Source of the DNA: Rhodospirillales bacterium
GTDB taxonomy: Bacteria; Pseudomonadota; Alphaproteobacteria; Rhodospirillales_A; JACZKS01
Reading direction: 5' to 3'
DNA: 46,169 bases
Assembly: GCA_018648445.1 (NCBI GenBank)
Contig: JABGRG010000019.1
Span: 1-46,169 of the forward strand
Shown: positions 34,257-44,581 of the stretch, one piece after another
How the letters are laid out: every line of letters starts with the position of its first letter
Position numbering within the stretch: the stretch's first letter is position 1
Notes under the pieces: generated by a model
Database searches by the model: none
Told to the model about the DNA's origin: nothing
The model's input: the letters and a program-made list of their open reading frames with translations, nothing else
Position numbers and translations under genes: made by a program

Positions 34257-37200
34257 ATGTTCATGGCTACCGCAGAACGGAGGAATGGCGCGCCTTTGAT
34301 GCGCGCTTTCTTGGGAGCCATGGCAGCAAGCGTCCAAACCGTCCTTAACCCGCACAACGCCGCGTTTATCGCCGATCTTTATTCGCGGTATCTCGAAGAC
34401 CCCAATTCTGTAGATCCCAGCTGGATCGATTTTTTCCGCGATCTTCACGAGGACGGTCGCGCCATCCTGAGCGAACTACGCGGCGCCAGTTGGACACCCG
34501 AACCCGCGATCTCAAACGAGAGCGAAGATCGCGACACACAGGCCGATGCGGCGCGAACCTCAGATACGCCTTCGTGGCTTCCCATCAACGCGGTTGCGCC
34601 GGCGACCATCGCGCGCGGTCTGGAAGACCGCTTCGGCACCGAGAACGTGCGCGCGGCGACGCTGGATTCTATCCGCGCGCTGATGCTTATCCGCAACTTC
34701 CGCGTCCGCGGGCATCTGATCGCGCGTTTCGATCCGCTGGAGCTGGAGGGCAACACCCGGCATCCCGAGCTTGAGCCCAGCAGTTATGGTTTCACCGAAG
34801 CCGATCTGGACCGGCCCATCTTCATCGATTACGTGCTGGGCCTGGAAACGGCGAGCATGCGCGAAATCATGCAGGTGGTCCGCCAGACCTATTGCGGATC
34901 CATCGGCGTCGAGTTCATGCATATTCAGGACCCCGACGAAAAAGCCTGGATACAGCGGCGCATCGAGGGCATTCGCAACCAAACCCAGTTCACCCTGCGC
35001 GGCAAGCGCGCCATCTATGAACGTTTGGTCGAGGCCGAGGGCTTCGAGCGAATCTTGCAGGTCAAATATACGGGGACCAAGCGTTTCGGGCTGGACGGCG
35101 GCGAGGCCGTCATTCCGGCGCTGGAGCAAATCCTGAAACGCGGCGGCCAGCTGGGCGTTCGCGAGGTGGTTCTGGGCATGCCTCACCGGGGAAGGCTGAA
35201 TGTGCTGGCCAACGTCATGCACAAGCCCTACGTGGCGATTTTCTCGGAATTTCAGGGCAACGCGTCGAAACCAGAGGAAGTTCAGGGTTCGGGCGATGTG
35301 AAATACCACCTTGGCACCTCGACCGACCGCGTGTTCGACGGCAACGCCATTCATTTATCCTTAAACGCCAACCCGTCGCATCTGGAAGCCGTAAACCCGG
35401 TGGTGGTCGGCAAGGTGCGGGCCAAGCAGTTCCAGCGCGGCGACAAAGACCGCAAGCAGGTCATGGGACTGTTGATGCACGGCGACGCCGCCTTCGCCGG
35501 TCAGGGTTTGGTGCCTGAGACGCTGGGGCTTTCGGAACTCAAGGGCTACATGACCGGCGGCACCATTCATGTCATCGTCAACAACCAGATCGGCTTTACC
35601 ACCGCGCCTTCATATTCGCGTTCCTCGCACTACCCATCCGACGTGGCCAAAACCATTCAGGCACCCATTTTCCACGTCAACGGTGACGATCCGGAAGCGG
35701 TCGTCCATGTGGCGCGTATTGCTACCGAGTTCCGCCAGGAGTTTAGCCGCGACGTCGTTATCGACATGTTCTGTTATCGCCGACACGGCCACAACGAAGC
35801 CGACGAACCGGCGTTTACCCAGCCCGTCATGTACCGCGCCATCAACAAGCACCCGACCACCCGTCAGGTTTATGCCGACCGGCTGATCGCCGAAGGAACA
35901 CTCAAGGCCGAGGATGCCGAGCAAATCAACGAGAATTTCGCCCAGCGCCTGGAAGCGGATTTCGTGGCGGCCACCGGCTACAAACCGAACAAAGCCGACT
36001 GGTTCGAGGGGCGCTGGCAGGGCTTGGTCAACATGGAAGGCGAGGAAGAGTTCCGCGAGGACGAAACCGCCGTCGAGATGGAGACCTTACGCCAGATCGG
36101 CCACGCCATCACCGAACCGCCGAAAAATTTCCAGCTAAATTCCAAGATCACCCGCCAGTTAAAAGCCAAGCGCAAGATGATCGACGGCGGTGAAGGGGTC
36201 GACTGGGCCACCGCCGAGGCGTTGGCCTTTGGATCGCTTTTGGCCGAGGGTTATCCGGTTCGACTGTCGGGGCAGGATTCGGGACGCGGCACATTCTCGC
36301 AACGCCATTCGGTGCTGGTCGATCAGGAAAACGAAGAACGCTATATCCCGCTGAACCATATTGGCAACGATCAGGCCCGCTTCGAGGTGATCGACAGCCC
36401 GCTTTCGGAAGCCTCGGTGCTGGGTTTCGAGTATGGCTACTCCACCGCCGAGCCGCATTCGCTGGTATTGTGGGAAGGCCAGTTCGGCGATTTCGCCAAC
36501 GGCGCGCAGATGATCATCGACCAGTTCATTTCTTCGGGCGAGTCAAAATGGCTTCGGCTTTCGGGGCTGGTCATGCTGCTGCCCCACGGATACGAAGGTC
36601 AGGGACCCGAACATTCCTCGGCCCGGCCCGAACGCTATTTGCAGCTTTGCGCCGAAAACAACATGCAGGTGGTTAACTGCACCACGCCTGCCAACTATTT
36701 CCATGCCTTGCGCCGCCAGTTGCACCGCAACTTCCGCAAACCTTTGGTCGTTTTCACGCCGAAATCTCTGCTCAGGCACAAGCTGGCCGTTTCCACCCTG
36801 GGCGAGATGGGCGAACGCACGAAGTTCCAGCGGGTCATACCCGAACGGGACCGCATGGTGATGGAAAAGGAAATACGCCGTGTCGTGCTGTGCACGGGCA
36901 AGGTTTATTACGATCTTTTGGCCGCGCGCCGCGAAGCCGCCATCGACGACGTGGCAATCGTGCGCGTCGAGCAGCTTTATCCGTGGCCGCGCCAGGGCCT
37001 GATGCAGCAGATTTCGCGCTATCCCAATGCCGAGATCGTGTGGTGTCAGGAAGAACCCGCCAATATGGGAGCCTGGACCTTCGTCTTCACAAGGCTGGTG
37101 GACGTGCTGGAACGTCTGGGCGCAAAGCAGGTCTTGCCCGCTTACGCCGGACGCGAAGCCGCAGCTTCGCCGGCCACGGGGTTGTTGAAAAACCATCTGA

Positions 37201-37265
37201 AAGAACAGGCCGCATTGGTCGAAAAGGCACTTTCGCCCGATACCGTGTTTCAGGGGCGCAAATAG
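34257..37265 (+). CDS. sucA: 2-oxoglutarate dehydrogenase E1 component
   Basis: Thiamin-diphosphate-dependent E1 subunit of the 2-oxoglutarate dehydrogenase complex, up to 1002 aa. It decarboxylates 2-oxoglutarate and passes succinyl groups to the lipoyl arm of SucB. Signatures: the N-terminal E2-binding segment ([23 protein letters not shown]), [26 protein letters not shown] and [26 protein letters not shown] with [10 protein letters not shown] and the C-terminal transketolase-like half ([22 protein letters not shown], split here as one family mark) complete it. The start is uncertain: in-frame ATGs at 34257, 34263, 34299 and 34320 all precede the conserved segment. GGAGG at 34279-34283 best fits 34299. 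The stop lies in the first unit of a 15-base tandem repeat. Confidence 0.95.
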   Translation: MFMATAERRNGAPLMRAFLGAMAASVQTVLNPHNAAFIADLYSRYLEDPNSVDPSWIDFFRDLHEDGRAILSELRGASWTPEPAISNESEDRDTQADAARTSDTPSWLPINAVAPATIARGLEDRFGTENVRAATLDSIRALMLIRNFRVRGHLIARFDPLELEGNTRHPELEPSSYGFTEADLDRPIFIDYVLGLETASMREIMQVVRQTYCGSIGVEFMHIQDPDEKAWIQRRIEGIRNQTQFTLRGKRAIYERLVEAEGFERILQVKYTGTKRFGLDGGEAVIPALEQILKRGGQLGVREVVLGMPHRGRLNVLANVMHKPYVAIFSEFQGNASKPEEVQGSGDVKYHLGTSTDRVFDGNAIHLSLNANPSHLEAVNPVVVGKVRAKQFQRGDKDRKQVMGLLMHGDAAFAGQGLVPETLGLSELKGYMTGGTIHVIVNNQIGFTTAPSYSRSSHYPSDVAKTIQAPIFHVNGDDPEAVVHVARIATEFRQEFSRDVVIDMFCYRRHGHNEADEPAFTQPVMYRAINKHPTTRQVYADRLIAEGTLKAEDAEQINENFAQRLEADFVAATGYKPNKADWFEGRWQGLVNMEGEEEFREDETAVEMETLRQIGHAITEPPKNFQLNSKITRQLKAKRKMIDGGEGVDWATAEALAFGSLLAEGYPVRLSGQDSGRGTFSQRHSVLVDQENEERYIPLNHIGNDQARFEVIDSPLSEASVLGFEYGYSTAEPHSLVLWEGQFGDFANGAQMIIDQFISSGESKWLRLSGLVMLLPHGYEGQGPEHSSARPERYLQLCAENNMQVVNCTTPANYFHALRRQLHRNFRKPLVVFTPKSLLRHKLAVSTLGEMGERTKFQRVIPERDRMVMEKEIRRVVLCTGKVYYDLLAARREAAIDDVAIVRVEQLYPWPRQGLMQQISRYPNAEIVWCQEEPANMGAWTFVFTRLVDVLERLGAKQVLPAYAGREAAASPATGLLKNHLKEQAALVEKALSPDTVFQGRK

Positions 37266-37324
37266 TTGGGGCGCAAATAGTTGGGGCGCAAATAGTTGGG
37301 GCGCAAATAGTTGGGGCGCAAATA
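37253..37324 (+). repeat. 15 bp tandem repeat spanning the sucA stop codon
   Basis: The unit GGGGCGCAAATAGTT is repeated head to tail four times (37253-37312) without mismatch. A fifth partial copy (GGGGCGCAAATA, 37313-37324) diverges into TTTATC just before the sucB ribosome-binding site. Because 15 is a multiple of three, every unit repeats the last sucA codons and a TAG stop in the sucA frame. The array fills most of the 76-base sucA-sucB gap. Identical copies suggest recent slippage expansion, and copy number may vary between strains. Confidence 0.92.
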
Positions 37325-37341
37325 TTTATCGAGGATTGATT

Positions 37342-38592
37342 ATGGCGACACAGATTACAGTTCCTACTCTCGGCGAGTCGGTTAGCGAAGCCACCGTTGC
37401 AAAATGGTTCAAGGCGGTGGGGGACGCGGTGGCGGCGGACGAACCGCTGCTGGAACTTGAAACCGACAAGGTGACGCTGGAGGTCAATTCACCGGCGGGC
37501 GGAACACTCACCGAAATCGCCGTGCCGGAAGGATCGGACGTCGAGGTGGGCGCATTGCTGGGGATGATCGCCGAGGGCGCGAGCGCCCCCGCTGCCAAAG
37601 CGAAACCTGCTCCGGCCCCGGCCAAATCGGAGCCCGCCGCCATCCCGCTTTCACCCGCCGTTCGCAAGCTGGTCGACGAACAAGGACTGGACGCCCAGGC
37701 CATTTCAGGCACCGGCAAGGACGGTAGGCTGACCAAGGGCGACGTGCTGGCCCATATTGAAGCGCAAACCGCTCCGGCTCCGGCCCCCGCGCAAGCCCCC
37801 AAACCGGCCCCGGCTCCGGCCCCCGCGCCGGCTGCGGCTGCGGCAACACCATGGTCGGGCGACGCCATGTTCCCGCCGCGCCCCGATGGCCCGCGCGAGG
37901 AACGCGTGCGCATGACGCGCCTGCGCAAGAAAATCGCCGAGCATCTGAAAAACTCGCAGAACACGGCAGCGACGCTGACCACCTACAACGAAGCCGACAT
38001 GAGCGCGGTGATGGCTCTGCGCGCCGAATTCCGCGACGCGTTCGAGAAAAAGCACGGCATCCGACTGGGTTTCATGTCGTTCTTTGTCAAAGCCTGCGTG
38101 ACCGCCTTGCGCGAATTTCCCGTGGTCAACGCGGCCATTGAAGGTGACGAGATCGTTTACAAAAACCACTATGACATTGGCGTCGCCGTTGGCCTCAAGG
38201 AAGGTCTGGTGGTGCCGGTGGTGCGCAACGCCGACGCCCTTTCATTCGCCGCGGTCGAAGGGACCATTGGCGAGCTGGCCAAAAAGGCGCGCGACGGGTC
38301 GCTGGGAATGGACGAGTTGGAAGGCGGAACCTTCACCATTTCCAACGCGGGCGTTTACGGGTCGCTCAATTCCATGCCCATTCTTAATTTGCCGCAATCG
38401 GCGGTTCTGGGCATGCACAAGATCCAGCAGCGCCCGGTGGTGGCCGAAGACGGTTCCATCGTCGCCCGGCCCATGATGTATCTGGCGCTCAGCTACGATC
38501 ACCGGCTTATTGACGGTCGTCAGGCTGTTTCGTTCCTGGTGCGCGTCAAGAAATGCATCGAAAACCCGACCCGCATCATGCTCGACACCTGA
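37342..38592 (+). CDS. sucB: 2-oxoglutarate dehydrogenase E2 (dihydrolipoyl succinyltransferase)
   Basis: E2 core subunit, 416 aa. A single lipoyl domain carries K43 in [10 protein letters not shown]. An Ala/Pro-rich linker, a peripheral-subunit-binding domain ([14 protein letters not shown]...[13 protein letters not shown]) and a second Ala/Pro-rich linker (about residues 138-175) follow. The acyltransferase domain ends with the catalytic [13 protein letters not shown] (H387, D391). ATG 37342 follows GAGGA at 37331-37335; an in-frame TTG just upstream is less likely. It lies directly after the tandem repeat and 17 bases before lpd. Confidence 0.95.
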   Translation: MATQITVPTLGESVSEATVAKWFKAVGDAVAADEPLLELETDKVTLEVNSPAGGTLTEIAVPEGSDVEVGALLGMIAEGASAPAAKAKPAPAPAKSEPAAIPLSPAVRKLVDEQGLDAQAISGTGKDGRLTKGDVLAHIEAQTAPAPAPAQAPKPAPAPAPAPAAAAATPWSGDAMFPPRPDGPREERVRMTRLRKKIAEHLKNSQNTAATLTTYNEADMSAVMALRAEFRDAFEKKHGIRLGFMSFFVKACVTALREFPVVNAAIEGDEIVYKNHYDIGVAVGLKEGLVVPVVRNADALSFAAVEGTIGELAKKARDGSLGMDELEGGTFTISNAGVYGSLNSMPILNLPQSAVLGMHKIQQRPVVAEDGSIVARPMMYLALSYDHRLIDGRQAVSFLVRVKKCIENPTRIMLDT

Positions 38593-38609
38593 ACGCAGGA
38601 ACCAAAATT

Positions 38610-40004
38610 ATGAGCAATACCCCCTTCGATCTGGTTGTCATCGGCGGCGGGCCCGGCGGCTACGTGGCCGCCATCCGGGCCGCGCAACTGGGCCTGAACG
38701 TAGCCTGCGTGGAAGCCCGCGATACATTAGGCGGAACCTGCCTGAATGTGGGCTGCATCCCGTCGAAAGCATTGCTGCAATCGTCCCATCACTACGCGGT
38801 TGCCAAGGATGAAATGGCCGCGCACGGTGTACAAACCGGCGAAGTGAAGCTGGACCTGCCGACCATGATGGCGCGCAAGGACAAGGTCGTCGGCGATCTG
38901 ACCAAGGGCATCGATTTTCTGCTCAAGAAAAACAAGGTAACGCGCATTGTCGGGCGCGGTGTTATCAAGGATGCCTCAACCGTGACCGTCGGCAAGGAAA
39001 CGCTGAAAACCAAAAACATCCTGATTGCGACGGGTTCGGAATCCACGCCGTTGCCCGGCATCAAGATCGACGAAAAACGCATCGTCACCTCGACCGGCGC
39101 ACTGGCCCTGCCCGAGGTGCCAAAAAAACTGATCGTCATCGGAGCGGGCATCATCGGGCTGGAACTGGGCTCGGTGTGGCGCAGGCTGGGGGCGGAAGTC
39201 ACCGTTATCGAATTCCTCGACGCCATCCTGCCGGGACTGGATGGCGAGGTGGTCAAACAAATGACCCGCACGCTGAAAAAGCAGGGCCTCAAATTCCAGC
39301 TTTCACGCAAGGTGACCGGGGCAAAGGCAAGCGCCAAGGGCGTCACGCTCACCGCTGAACCCGTCGCGGGCGGCGAGGCCGAAACCTACAGCGCCGATGT
39401 CGTGCTGGTCGCCGTGGGCCGTCGGCCCTTCACCGAAGGGCTGGGGCTGAAAAAGGCTGGCGTGGCGCAGGACAAGTACGGCTTCGTCACCGTGGACGAG
39501 AATTTTGCGACCAGCGTTCCCGGCATCTACGCCATCGGCGACGTTATCGGCGGCATGATGCTGGCCCACAAGGCCGAAGACGAAGGCGTGGCGGCGGCCG
39601 AAATCATCGCAGGTGAAAAGGCCCATGTGAACTATTCCGCCATTCCCGGCGTCGTCTACACCTGGCCCGAAGCCGCCGGACTGGGCAAGACCGAGGAAGC
39701 CCTCAAGCAGGCGGGCGTCGACTACAAGGTCGGTAAATTTCCCTTCTCGGCCAACTCAAGGGCGCGCTGCAACGCGGATTCCGAAGGCTTCGTCAAAATC
39801 CTGGCCGACGCCAAAACCGACGCCATTTTGGGCGTCCACATCGTCGGCCCCGAAGCCGGCGACCTCATCCAGGAAGCCGTCATCGCCATGGAATTCAGCG
39901 GCTCCGCCGAAGACCTCGCCCGCTCCTGCCACGGACATCCGGGACTGTCCGAAGCGGTGAAGGAAGCGGCGCTAGCGGTTGGGGGCCGAGCTATTCATTC
40001 GTAG
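38610..40004 (+). CDS. lpd: Dihydrolipoamide dehydrogenase (E3)
   Basis: FAD-dependent E3 subunit, 464 aa, reoxidising the lipoyl groups of the 2-oxoglutarate complex with NAD. FAD-binding [15 protein letters not shown] is at the N-terminus and the redox-active disulfide C44/C49 is in [17 protein letters not shown]-binding [17 protein letters not shown], the second FAD motif [11 protein letters not shown], and the C-terminal HGHPGLSEA with the active-site His complete the family pattern. ATG 38610 gives the normal N-terminus, with CAGGAA upstream. It closes the sucA-sucB-lpd transcript and converges with the MDR gene 7 bases later. Confidence 0.95.
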   Translation: MSNTPFDLVVIGGGPGGYVAAIRAAQLGLNVACVEARDTLGGTCLNVGCIPSKALLQSSHHYAVAKDEMAAHGVQTGEVKLDLPTMMARKDKVVGDLTKGIDFLLKKNKVTRIVGRGVIKDASTVTVGKETLKTKNILIATGSESTPLPGIKIDEKRIVTSTGALALPEVPKKLIVIGAGIIGLELGSVWRRLGAEVTVIEFLDAILPGLDGEVVKQMTRTLKKQGLKFQLSRKVTGAKASAKGVTLTAEPVAGGEAETYSADVVLVAVGRRPFTEGLGLKKAGVAQDKYGFVTVDENFATSVPGIYAIGDVIGGMMLAHKAEDEGVAAAEIIAGEKAHVNYSAIPGVVYTWPEAAGLGKTEEALKQAGVDYKVGKFPFSANSRARCNADSEGFVKILADAKTDAILGVHIVGPEAGDLIQEAVIAMEFSGSAEDLARSCHGHPGLSEAVKEAALAVGGRAIHS

Positions 40005-40011
40005 CCGAGCG

Positions 40012-41103
40012 CTATTCCTCCACCCCCGGCGGGATCAACACGAAGTTCCCCACGTAGTTCTTTTTTAGGAACTCGCGCTGGGCGTTGGCGATTTCGGCCA
40101 GGGGGAAGGTTTTGGCGACTAGGGGGCGGATTTCTGCGTTTTGGATGTAGTTGACGAGGTTGGGGAAGACGGGTTCGTCCCAGCCGGTGCAGCCGATGAG
40201 GGTCAAATCCTTGAGGTAAAAGGTGCGCATGTCCAGCTCGACCATGGGGCCGCCGATGGCGCCCGCGCTGGCGTAGTGGCCGCCGCGTTTCATCACGTCT
40301 AGCAGACGGCCGAAGTCCGGCCCGGCAACGATGTCGATGACCACGTCGACGGACTTCTGACCCAGTTCGGCCAGGAAATCGATTCCCCGTTCGATGACAT
40401 TATCAGCCCCGAGTTCGCGCACCCTGTCCATTTTGTCGGCCCCGGCGATTGCCGTGACGGTTGCGCCGCGCCGTTTGGCGAGCTGCACGGTGGCCGAACC
40501 AACGCCGCCGGACGCGCCCGTGACCAGCACATGATCGCCCGCCTTTACGCCCGTGCGATGGATCATGTTTTCCGACGTGCCGTAGGCGCACGGGATGGTG
40601 GCCAGTTCGGCGTCGGACCAGTCACAATCCACGGCGAAAATTTCGGACGCGGGGACTTTGACATACTGGGCGAAAGCCCCGTCGAAGTCGGACGCCATCC
40701 AGATGTTTTCGGGCGAGTCCCAACCCTCGTGCCGCATGCAGGCGCGTACGATCACGCGCGATCCGATGGCGCTGTCATCTTCACCGGAGGCCACGGAAAC
40801 AACGCGGCCACAGCAATCGGTACCTTGAATGAACGGGAACGGAGTCGACTCGTTCCACCCGCCGTCGGTCTTGGCGGTATCGTCCCCGGCATGCGCGGTG
40901 TCTTCGGTGCCGGCCTTCACGCTGGCTGAATACCAGCCCAGGCGTGTGTTGATCTCGGTGTTGTTGACGCCCGCGGCCAGAACCTGCAAAAGAACCTCGC
41001 CGGGACCCGGAACCGGAATGGGTTCTTCACGGTACTCCAGTTTGTCGTAACCGCCGTTGCCGGTGGTGACGACTGCCATCATGGTCGGTTTTCTATCCGT
41101 CAT
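40012..41103 (-). CDS. Zinc-less MDR oxidoreductase, paralogue of the 28.3 kb gene
   Basis: Medium-chain dehydrogenase/reductase, 363 aa. The GroES-like domain (GEVLLQVLAAGVNNTEINTRLGWYS) and the Rossmann motif (VLVTGASGGVGSATVQLAKRRGA) are clear. The shared segment LATIPCAYGTSENM and the GADCCG/GTDCCG region align with the protein at 28323-29396, including the long insertion between residues about 60 and 90. The usual catalytic zinc ligands are not obvious. Substrate unknown; a quinone- or enone-reductase type activity is likely from the family. It is divergent from the first MFS gene, with 71 bases between starts. Confidence 0.85.
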   Translation of the reverse strand: MTDRKPTMMAVVTTGNGGYDKLEYREEPIPVPGPGEVLLQVLAAGVNNTEINTRLGWYSASVKAGTEDTAHAGDDTAKTDGGWNESTPFPFIQGTDCCGRVVSVASGEDDSAIGSRVIVRACMRHEGWDSPENIWMASDFDGAFAQYVKVPASEIFAVDCDWSDAELATIPCAYGTSENMIHRTGVKAGDHVLVTGASGGVGSATVQLAKRRGATVTAIAGADKMDRVRELGADNVIERGIDFLAELGQKSVDVVIDIVAGPDFGRLLDVMKRGGHYASAGAIGGPMVELDMRTFYLKDLTLIGCTGWDEPVFPNLVNYIQNAEIRPLVAKTFPLAEIANAQREFLKKNYVGNFVLIPPGVEE

Positions 41104-41174
41104 TGTACCGCTTCCCGCTTTCGTAAATTTTCCGGGATCGTATAGTGGCTGGTGCGGAACTCAAGGGATAAAGA

Positions 41175-42428
41175 ATGAAACTTCCGGGAAACTTTGGCGG
41201 GCTGCGGGCAATTTTTTGCAAGCCCATGTACCGCATTTACGTTGCCGGAAGCATTGCGTCGAACCTGGGCCTGTGGGTTTGGCGCATCGCGGTGGGCTGG
41301 CTGACGTGGGAATTGACCGAGTCCACGGCATGGCTGGGCGGCATGGCGGTGGCCGAGGTGGCACCCGTCATGATATTCGGTTTCATCGCGGGAACGATTG
41401 TGGACCGCACCGACTATCTGCGGCTTTTGCGCGGCGTCCAGATGATCATGCTGTCTTTTGGAGCCACCATTGCGGCCCTGACCTTCGCCGATCTGATGAC
41501 CATATGGATTTTATGCGGGATCACGGTTTTGCGCGGCACCGGCCTTGCCTTCATGCGCCCATCTCGCATGTCGCTGGTCTACGCCATCATCGGGCGCGAA
41601 CATCTTCCCACGGCGCTGGCTGTTAATTCGCTGATCTTCAACGGGTCGCGCTTTATTGGCCCGGCCATCGGCGGCGCGGTCATTCTGGCGGGCGGCGTTG
41701 CCTGGGGCTTCGCCGTGGCGGTCAGTTTGTTTTTCTGTTTCACCATTAGCTTACGCATGCTGTCCATTGAGGCGAGAGCGCCCAAGAAGGAAGCCAAATC
41801 CCTGGCTGCGGAATCGCTCGACGGCATTCGCTACCTGCTGGCCCATCCTGGAATTCGCACACAGATGGTTCTGGTTTTCTCCATGGGATTTTTCGCCCGT
41901 CCGTTGATCGATCTGTTTCCCGGCTTTGCCGCCCAGGTGTTTGCGGGCGGAGCCGAAACCCTGGCCACACTTATGAGCGGACTTGGCCTGGGAGCCATTT
42001 TCGGCGGCATCTTTTTGGCCTCGCGAACGGCCGGCACCAAGGGCCTGACCAACGTCACCCTGATCAGCATGCTGATTTCCTCGCTGACCCTGCTCGCCTT
42101 CAGCGCCACCGACACGTTTGCGCTGGCGTTGCCGCTGGTTGTGCTTATGGGCAGCTCGTTCGTCGCCCAGGGCATTGGCAACCAGACGCTAATCCAGTCG
42201 GCGGTCGATCCCGCCATGCGCGGGCGCGTGCTCAGCCTTTATGGCCTGACCGTGCGAGGGATGCCGTCCATCGGCGCACTGATCATGGGGGGTGCCGCGG
42301 AATCCATCGGCCTTCGATTGCCAGTGGCCGCCGGGGCCGCGCTGTGTTTCGCCGTTTGGGCGTGGGCGTGGCAGCGACGAAGTTTCTACGCGGCAAATCT
42401 GGAAAGCCCGCCGGACGAAAAGTCATGA
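41175..42428 (+). CDS. MFS transporter (EntS-like, MFS_3 type)
   Basis: Major facilitator superfamily protein, 417 aa with about 12 membrane segments. It begins FCKPMYRIYVAGSIASNLGLWVWRIAVGW, typical of the MFS_3 group related to the enterobactin exporter EntS. It has an MFS loop (FIAGTIVDRTDYLRLLRG) between helices 2 and 3 and a long central loop rich in Lys/Glu. It is probably an exporter; the solute is unknown. Start ATG 41175 follows AAGGGAT. The stop overlaps the start of the next MFS gene (ATGA), so the pair is coupled. Confidence 0.85.
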   Translation: MKLPGNFGGLRAIFCKPMYRIYVAGSIASNLGLWVWRIAVGWLTWELTESTAWLGGMAVAEVAPVMIFGFIAGTIVDRTDYLRLLRGVQMIMLSFGATIAALTFADLMTIWILCGITVLRGTGLAFMRPSRMSLVYAIIGREHLPTALAVNSLIFNGSRFIGPAIGGAVILAGGVAWGFAVAVSLFFCFTISLRMLSIEARAPKKEAKSLAAESLDGIRYLLAHPGIRTQMVLVFSMGFFARPLIDLFPGFAAQVFAGGAETLATLMSGLGLGAIFGGIFLASRTAGTKGLTNVTLISMLISSLTLLAFSATDTFALALPLVVLMGSSFVAQGIGNQTLIQSAVDPAMRGRVLSLYGLTVRGMPSIGALIMGGAAESIGLRLPVAAGAALCFAVWAWAWQRRSFYAANLESPPDEKS

Positions 42429-43674
42429 ATCAAGGCCCCTCTTCCGTTCGCCTGACCGTAACCCTTTGCACCGCCGAGGTTGCGGGCATGGTGGGGTTCG
42501 CCACCTTCGCCGCCCTGCTTCCGGGGTTTCTGGACGAATGGGCATTATCGAAGACGGAAGCCGGTTGGCTCAGCGGCATTTTCTCGGCTGGCTACCTTGT
42601 CGCCGTGCCGGTGCTGGTCAGCCTGACCGACCGCATGGCTGCGCGCCGCATTTATCTGGTTTCCATGGTGCTGACGTGTGTCTCCTATCTGGGGTTCGCC
42701 CTATTGGCCGAGGGGTTCTGGACGGCGCTGATCCTGCGTTTCATTTCCGGCATCGGGCTGGCTGGAACCTACATGCCGGGCATGAAAATCTTGGGTGACC
42801 GGTTATCGGGCCGCGCCCAAAGCCGGGGCATCGCCTTTTATGCGTCGCACTTTTCCATCGGCTGGGCGCTATCGTTCCTGCTGGCGGGTGAGATGGCGGC
42901 ATGGCTGGACTGGCGCTGGACCTTCGCCCTGTGCGCTCTTGGCCCGGTGCTGGCGTTTGTGCTGGTCGGGCTTTTGGTGCCTGAAAACGATGCGCGCGAT
43001 CAACTCGAGCCCGACGCCAAGCTTCTCGACTTTTTGCCGGTTCTGAAATGCCGACAGGCCATGGGCTATGTGCTGGCCTATGCGGTCCATAATTTCGAAG
43101 CCTTCGCGGCGCGCTCGTGGATCGTCGTCTTTTTGGTTTTCGCGCAAGGCCAGCACACCGAAAATCCGGGTTGGAACATCACCCTGATCGCGACGATTTT
43201 TACCATCGTCGGCATGCCCGCCAGCGTGCTGGGAAACGAGTTTGCGGTGCGTGCGGGAAGGCGGCGCGCCGTCGCGGTGATCATGCTGACGTCGTGCGCC
43301 GTGGCTGCCGTATTCGGTTTTCTTGCGGCCATCCCGTTTGGCCTTCTGGTCGCCGTGGCGCTCTTTTACGGGGGTTGGTGACGGGCGATTCCGCCTCGAT
43401 CACGGCAGGTGCCGTGGCCGCCGCACCGCCGGGACACCGGGGCGCGACCATGGCCGTGCACGCCTGCATAGGATTCGCAGGCTCGTTCATGGGACCGGTC
43501 GTGTTCGGCGTCGTGCTGGACGGCTTCGGCGGCGGCGAGACGACGCTAAGCTGGGGTGCGGCCTTCCTGACCATGGGTCTGGTCGCGGCCCTAGGACCGC
43601 TGGCCGTAGCGGTTCTCAGCCGCGAGGAGGCGACTTCCGCGCCCTCGGATGGGTCGCCCGGTAAACGGACATGA
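42425..43674 (+). pseudogene. MFS transporter interrupted by a frameshift in a G run
   Basis: The first frame (42425-43381) encodes about 318 residues of an MFS transporter (SGIFSAGYLVAVPVLVSLTDRMAARRIY, then helices 3-10). It ends abruptly in LFYGGW-stop. The missing C-terminal helices continue at once in the frame one base earlier (GLVTGDSASITAGAVAAAP, HACIGFAGSFMGPVVFGVVLDG), ending at 43674. The switch lies at a run of five G (43370-43374); one extra G would rejoin the frames as YGGLVTGD. It could be a sequencing error, a real lesion, or a slippage-prone switch. The tail overlaps xerC on the opposite strand by 59 bases. The start overlaps the preceding MFS stop. Confidence 0.8.
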
Positions 43675-44581
43675 GGCGGGCGGAATCGACGTCGGTGTAG
43701 CGTTGCGTGGTGGATAGCGAGGCGTGGCCCAGCAATTCCTGGATGGTGCGCAGATCGCCGCCGCCGGCCAGCAGGTGGGTGGCGAAGCTGTGGCGAAGCG
43801 CATGGGGCGTGGCGGTCTCGGGCAGGCCGAGAATGGTCCGGATTTTTCGCATCTGTGCCTGTATGAGGCTGGAATTCAGGCGTTTCCCGCGCGCGCCCAA
43901 AAACAACGGGCCGTCGCCTTCCAGGGTATACGGGCAGACCGCCACGTAATCTTCAATGGCCTCGCGCACCACGGGCAGAACCGGAACCATGCGCTGCTTG
44001 TCGCCCTTGCCGGTAATGATCATGGTGTCGCCGGTAGGCATCTGGTTGCGGTTCAGCCCGAGCGCCTCGCCGATGCGCAGGCCGCATCCATACAGAAGCA
44101 TCATCACGGCGGTATCGCGTTTGGCGATCCACGGGGTGTCGGTGAAATCAGAAATGCTTTCAACCACATCCAGCGCGTCGCCCTCTTCCAGCGCCTTGGG
44201 TACCGAATGGGGTATGCGCGGCGTGCGCACGGCGGCCACGGCGGGATTATGAAGGACGCCGTTTTTCTCGAGATGACGGAAGAAGCCGCGCACCGTCGAC
44301 ATGGCCCTTGCCGTCGAAGTGCGAGAAAGTCGCTCGGCGGCGCGGCGCGCCAGCCAGCTTCTGAAATCAACCGCCCCCAGAGCTTCCAGATCGCGCAACC
44401 CCGGAGCAAATCCCAGATGTTCGTTCATGAAAGTAAGAAAGGCCGCCAGATCGCGCTGATAGGCGTCCAGCGTGTGAACCGATACCCGGCGTTCGCCGAC
44501 CAGCCATGTTCGCCAGTCTTCAATGGCGGCGGCCACCGAAGGCTCGGCGTTAAATTGAATCAGAGAGGCTTTTCGAGCCAT
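43616..44581 (-). CDS. xerC: Tyrosine site-specific recombinase XerC
   Basis: Tyrosine recombinase, 321 aa, resolving chromosome dimers at dif with XerD. The N-terminal SAM-like domain (VSVHTLDAYQRDLAAFLTFM) precedes the catalytic domain. The full set of catalytic residues is visible: R169 (CGLRIGEAL), K192 (TGKGDKQR), H260 and R263 (HALRHSFATHLL), H286 (LLGHASLSTTQRYT) and Y295. It is the second gene after the DUF484 gene, overlapping it by 22 bases, an order common for dif-recombinase genes in proteobacteria. There are no signs of an integrated mobile element nearby, which supports housekeeping XerC over an integrase. Confidence 0.9.
   Translation of the reverse strand: MARKASLIQFNAEPSVAAAIEDWRTWLVGERRVSVHTLDAYQRDLAAFLTFMNEHLGFAPGLRDLEALGAVDFRSWLARRAAERLSRTSTARAMSTVRGFFRHLEKNGVLHNPAVAAVRTPRIPHSVPKALEEGDALDVVESISDFTDTPWIAKRDTAVMMLLYGCGLRIGEALGLNRNQMPTGDTMIITGKGDKQRMVPVLPVVREAIEDYVAVCPYTLEGDGPLFLGARGKRLNSSLIQAQMRKIRTILGLPETATPHALRHSFATHLLAGGGDLRTIQELLGHASLSTTQRYTDVDSARLMSVYRATHPRARKSPPRG

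Noticed and set aside
37253..37324. CRISPR array or programmed stop-codon readthrough at the sucA end
   Set aside because: The repeats are contiguous with no spacers, so it is not CRISPR. Every unit carries its own in-frame TAG, so a single readthrough would add only a few residues.
36890..37339. Open frame ending in a repeated GAQIV peptide
   Set aside because: The upstream part is a shifted-frame shadow of sucA, and the GAQIV repeats are only the 15-base tandem repeat read in another frame.
43616..44581. Reading the tyrosine recombinase as a phage or island integrase
   Set aside because: It overlaps a DUF484 gene, sits next to priA and has XerC-type length and motifs. No tRNA, attachment repeats or phage genes are visible.
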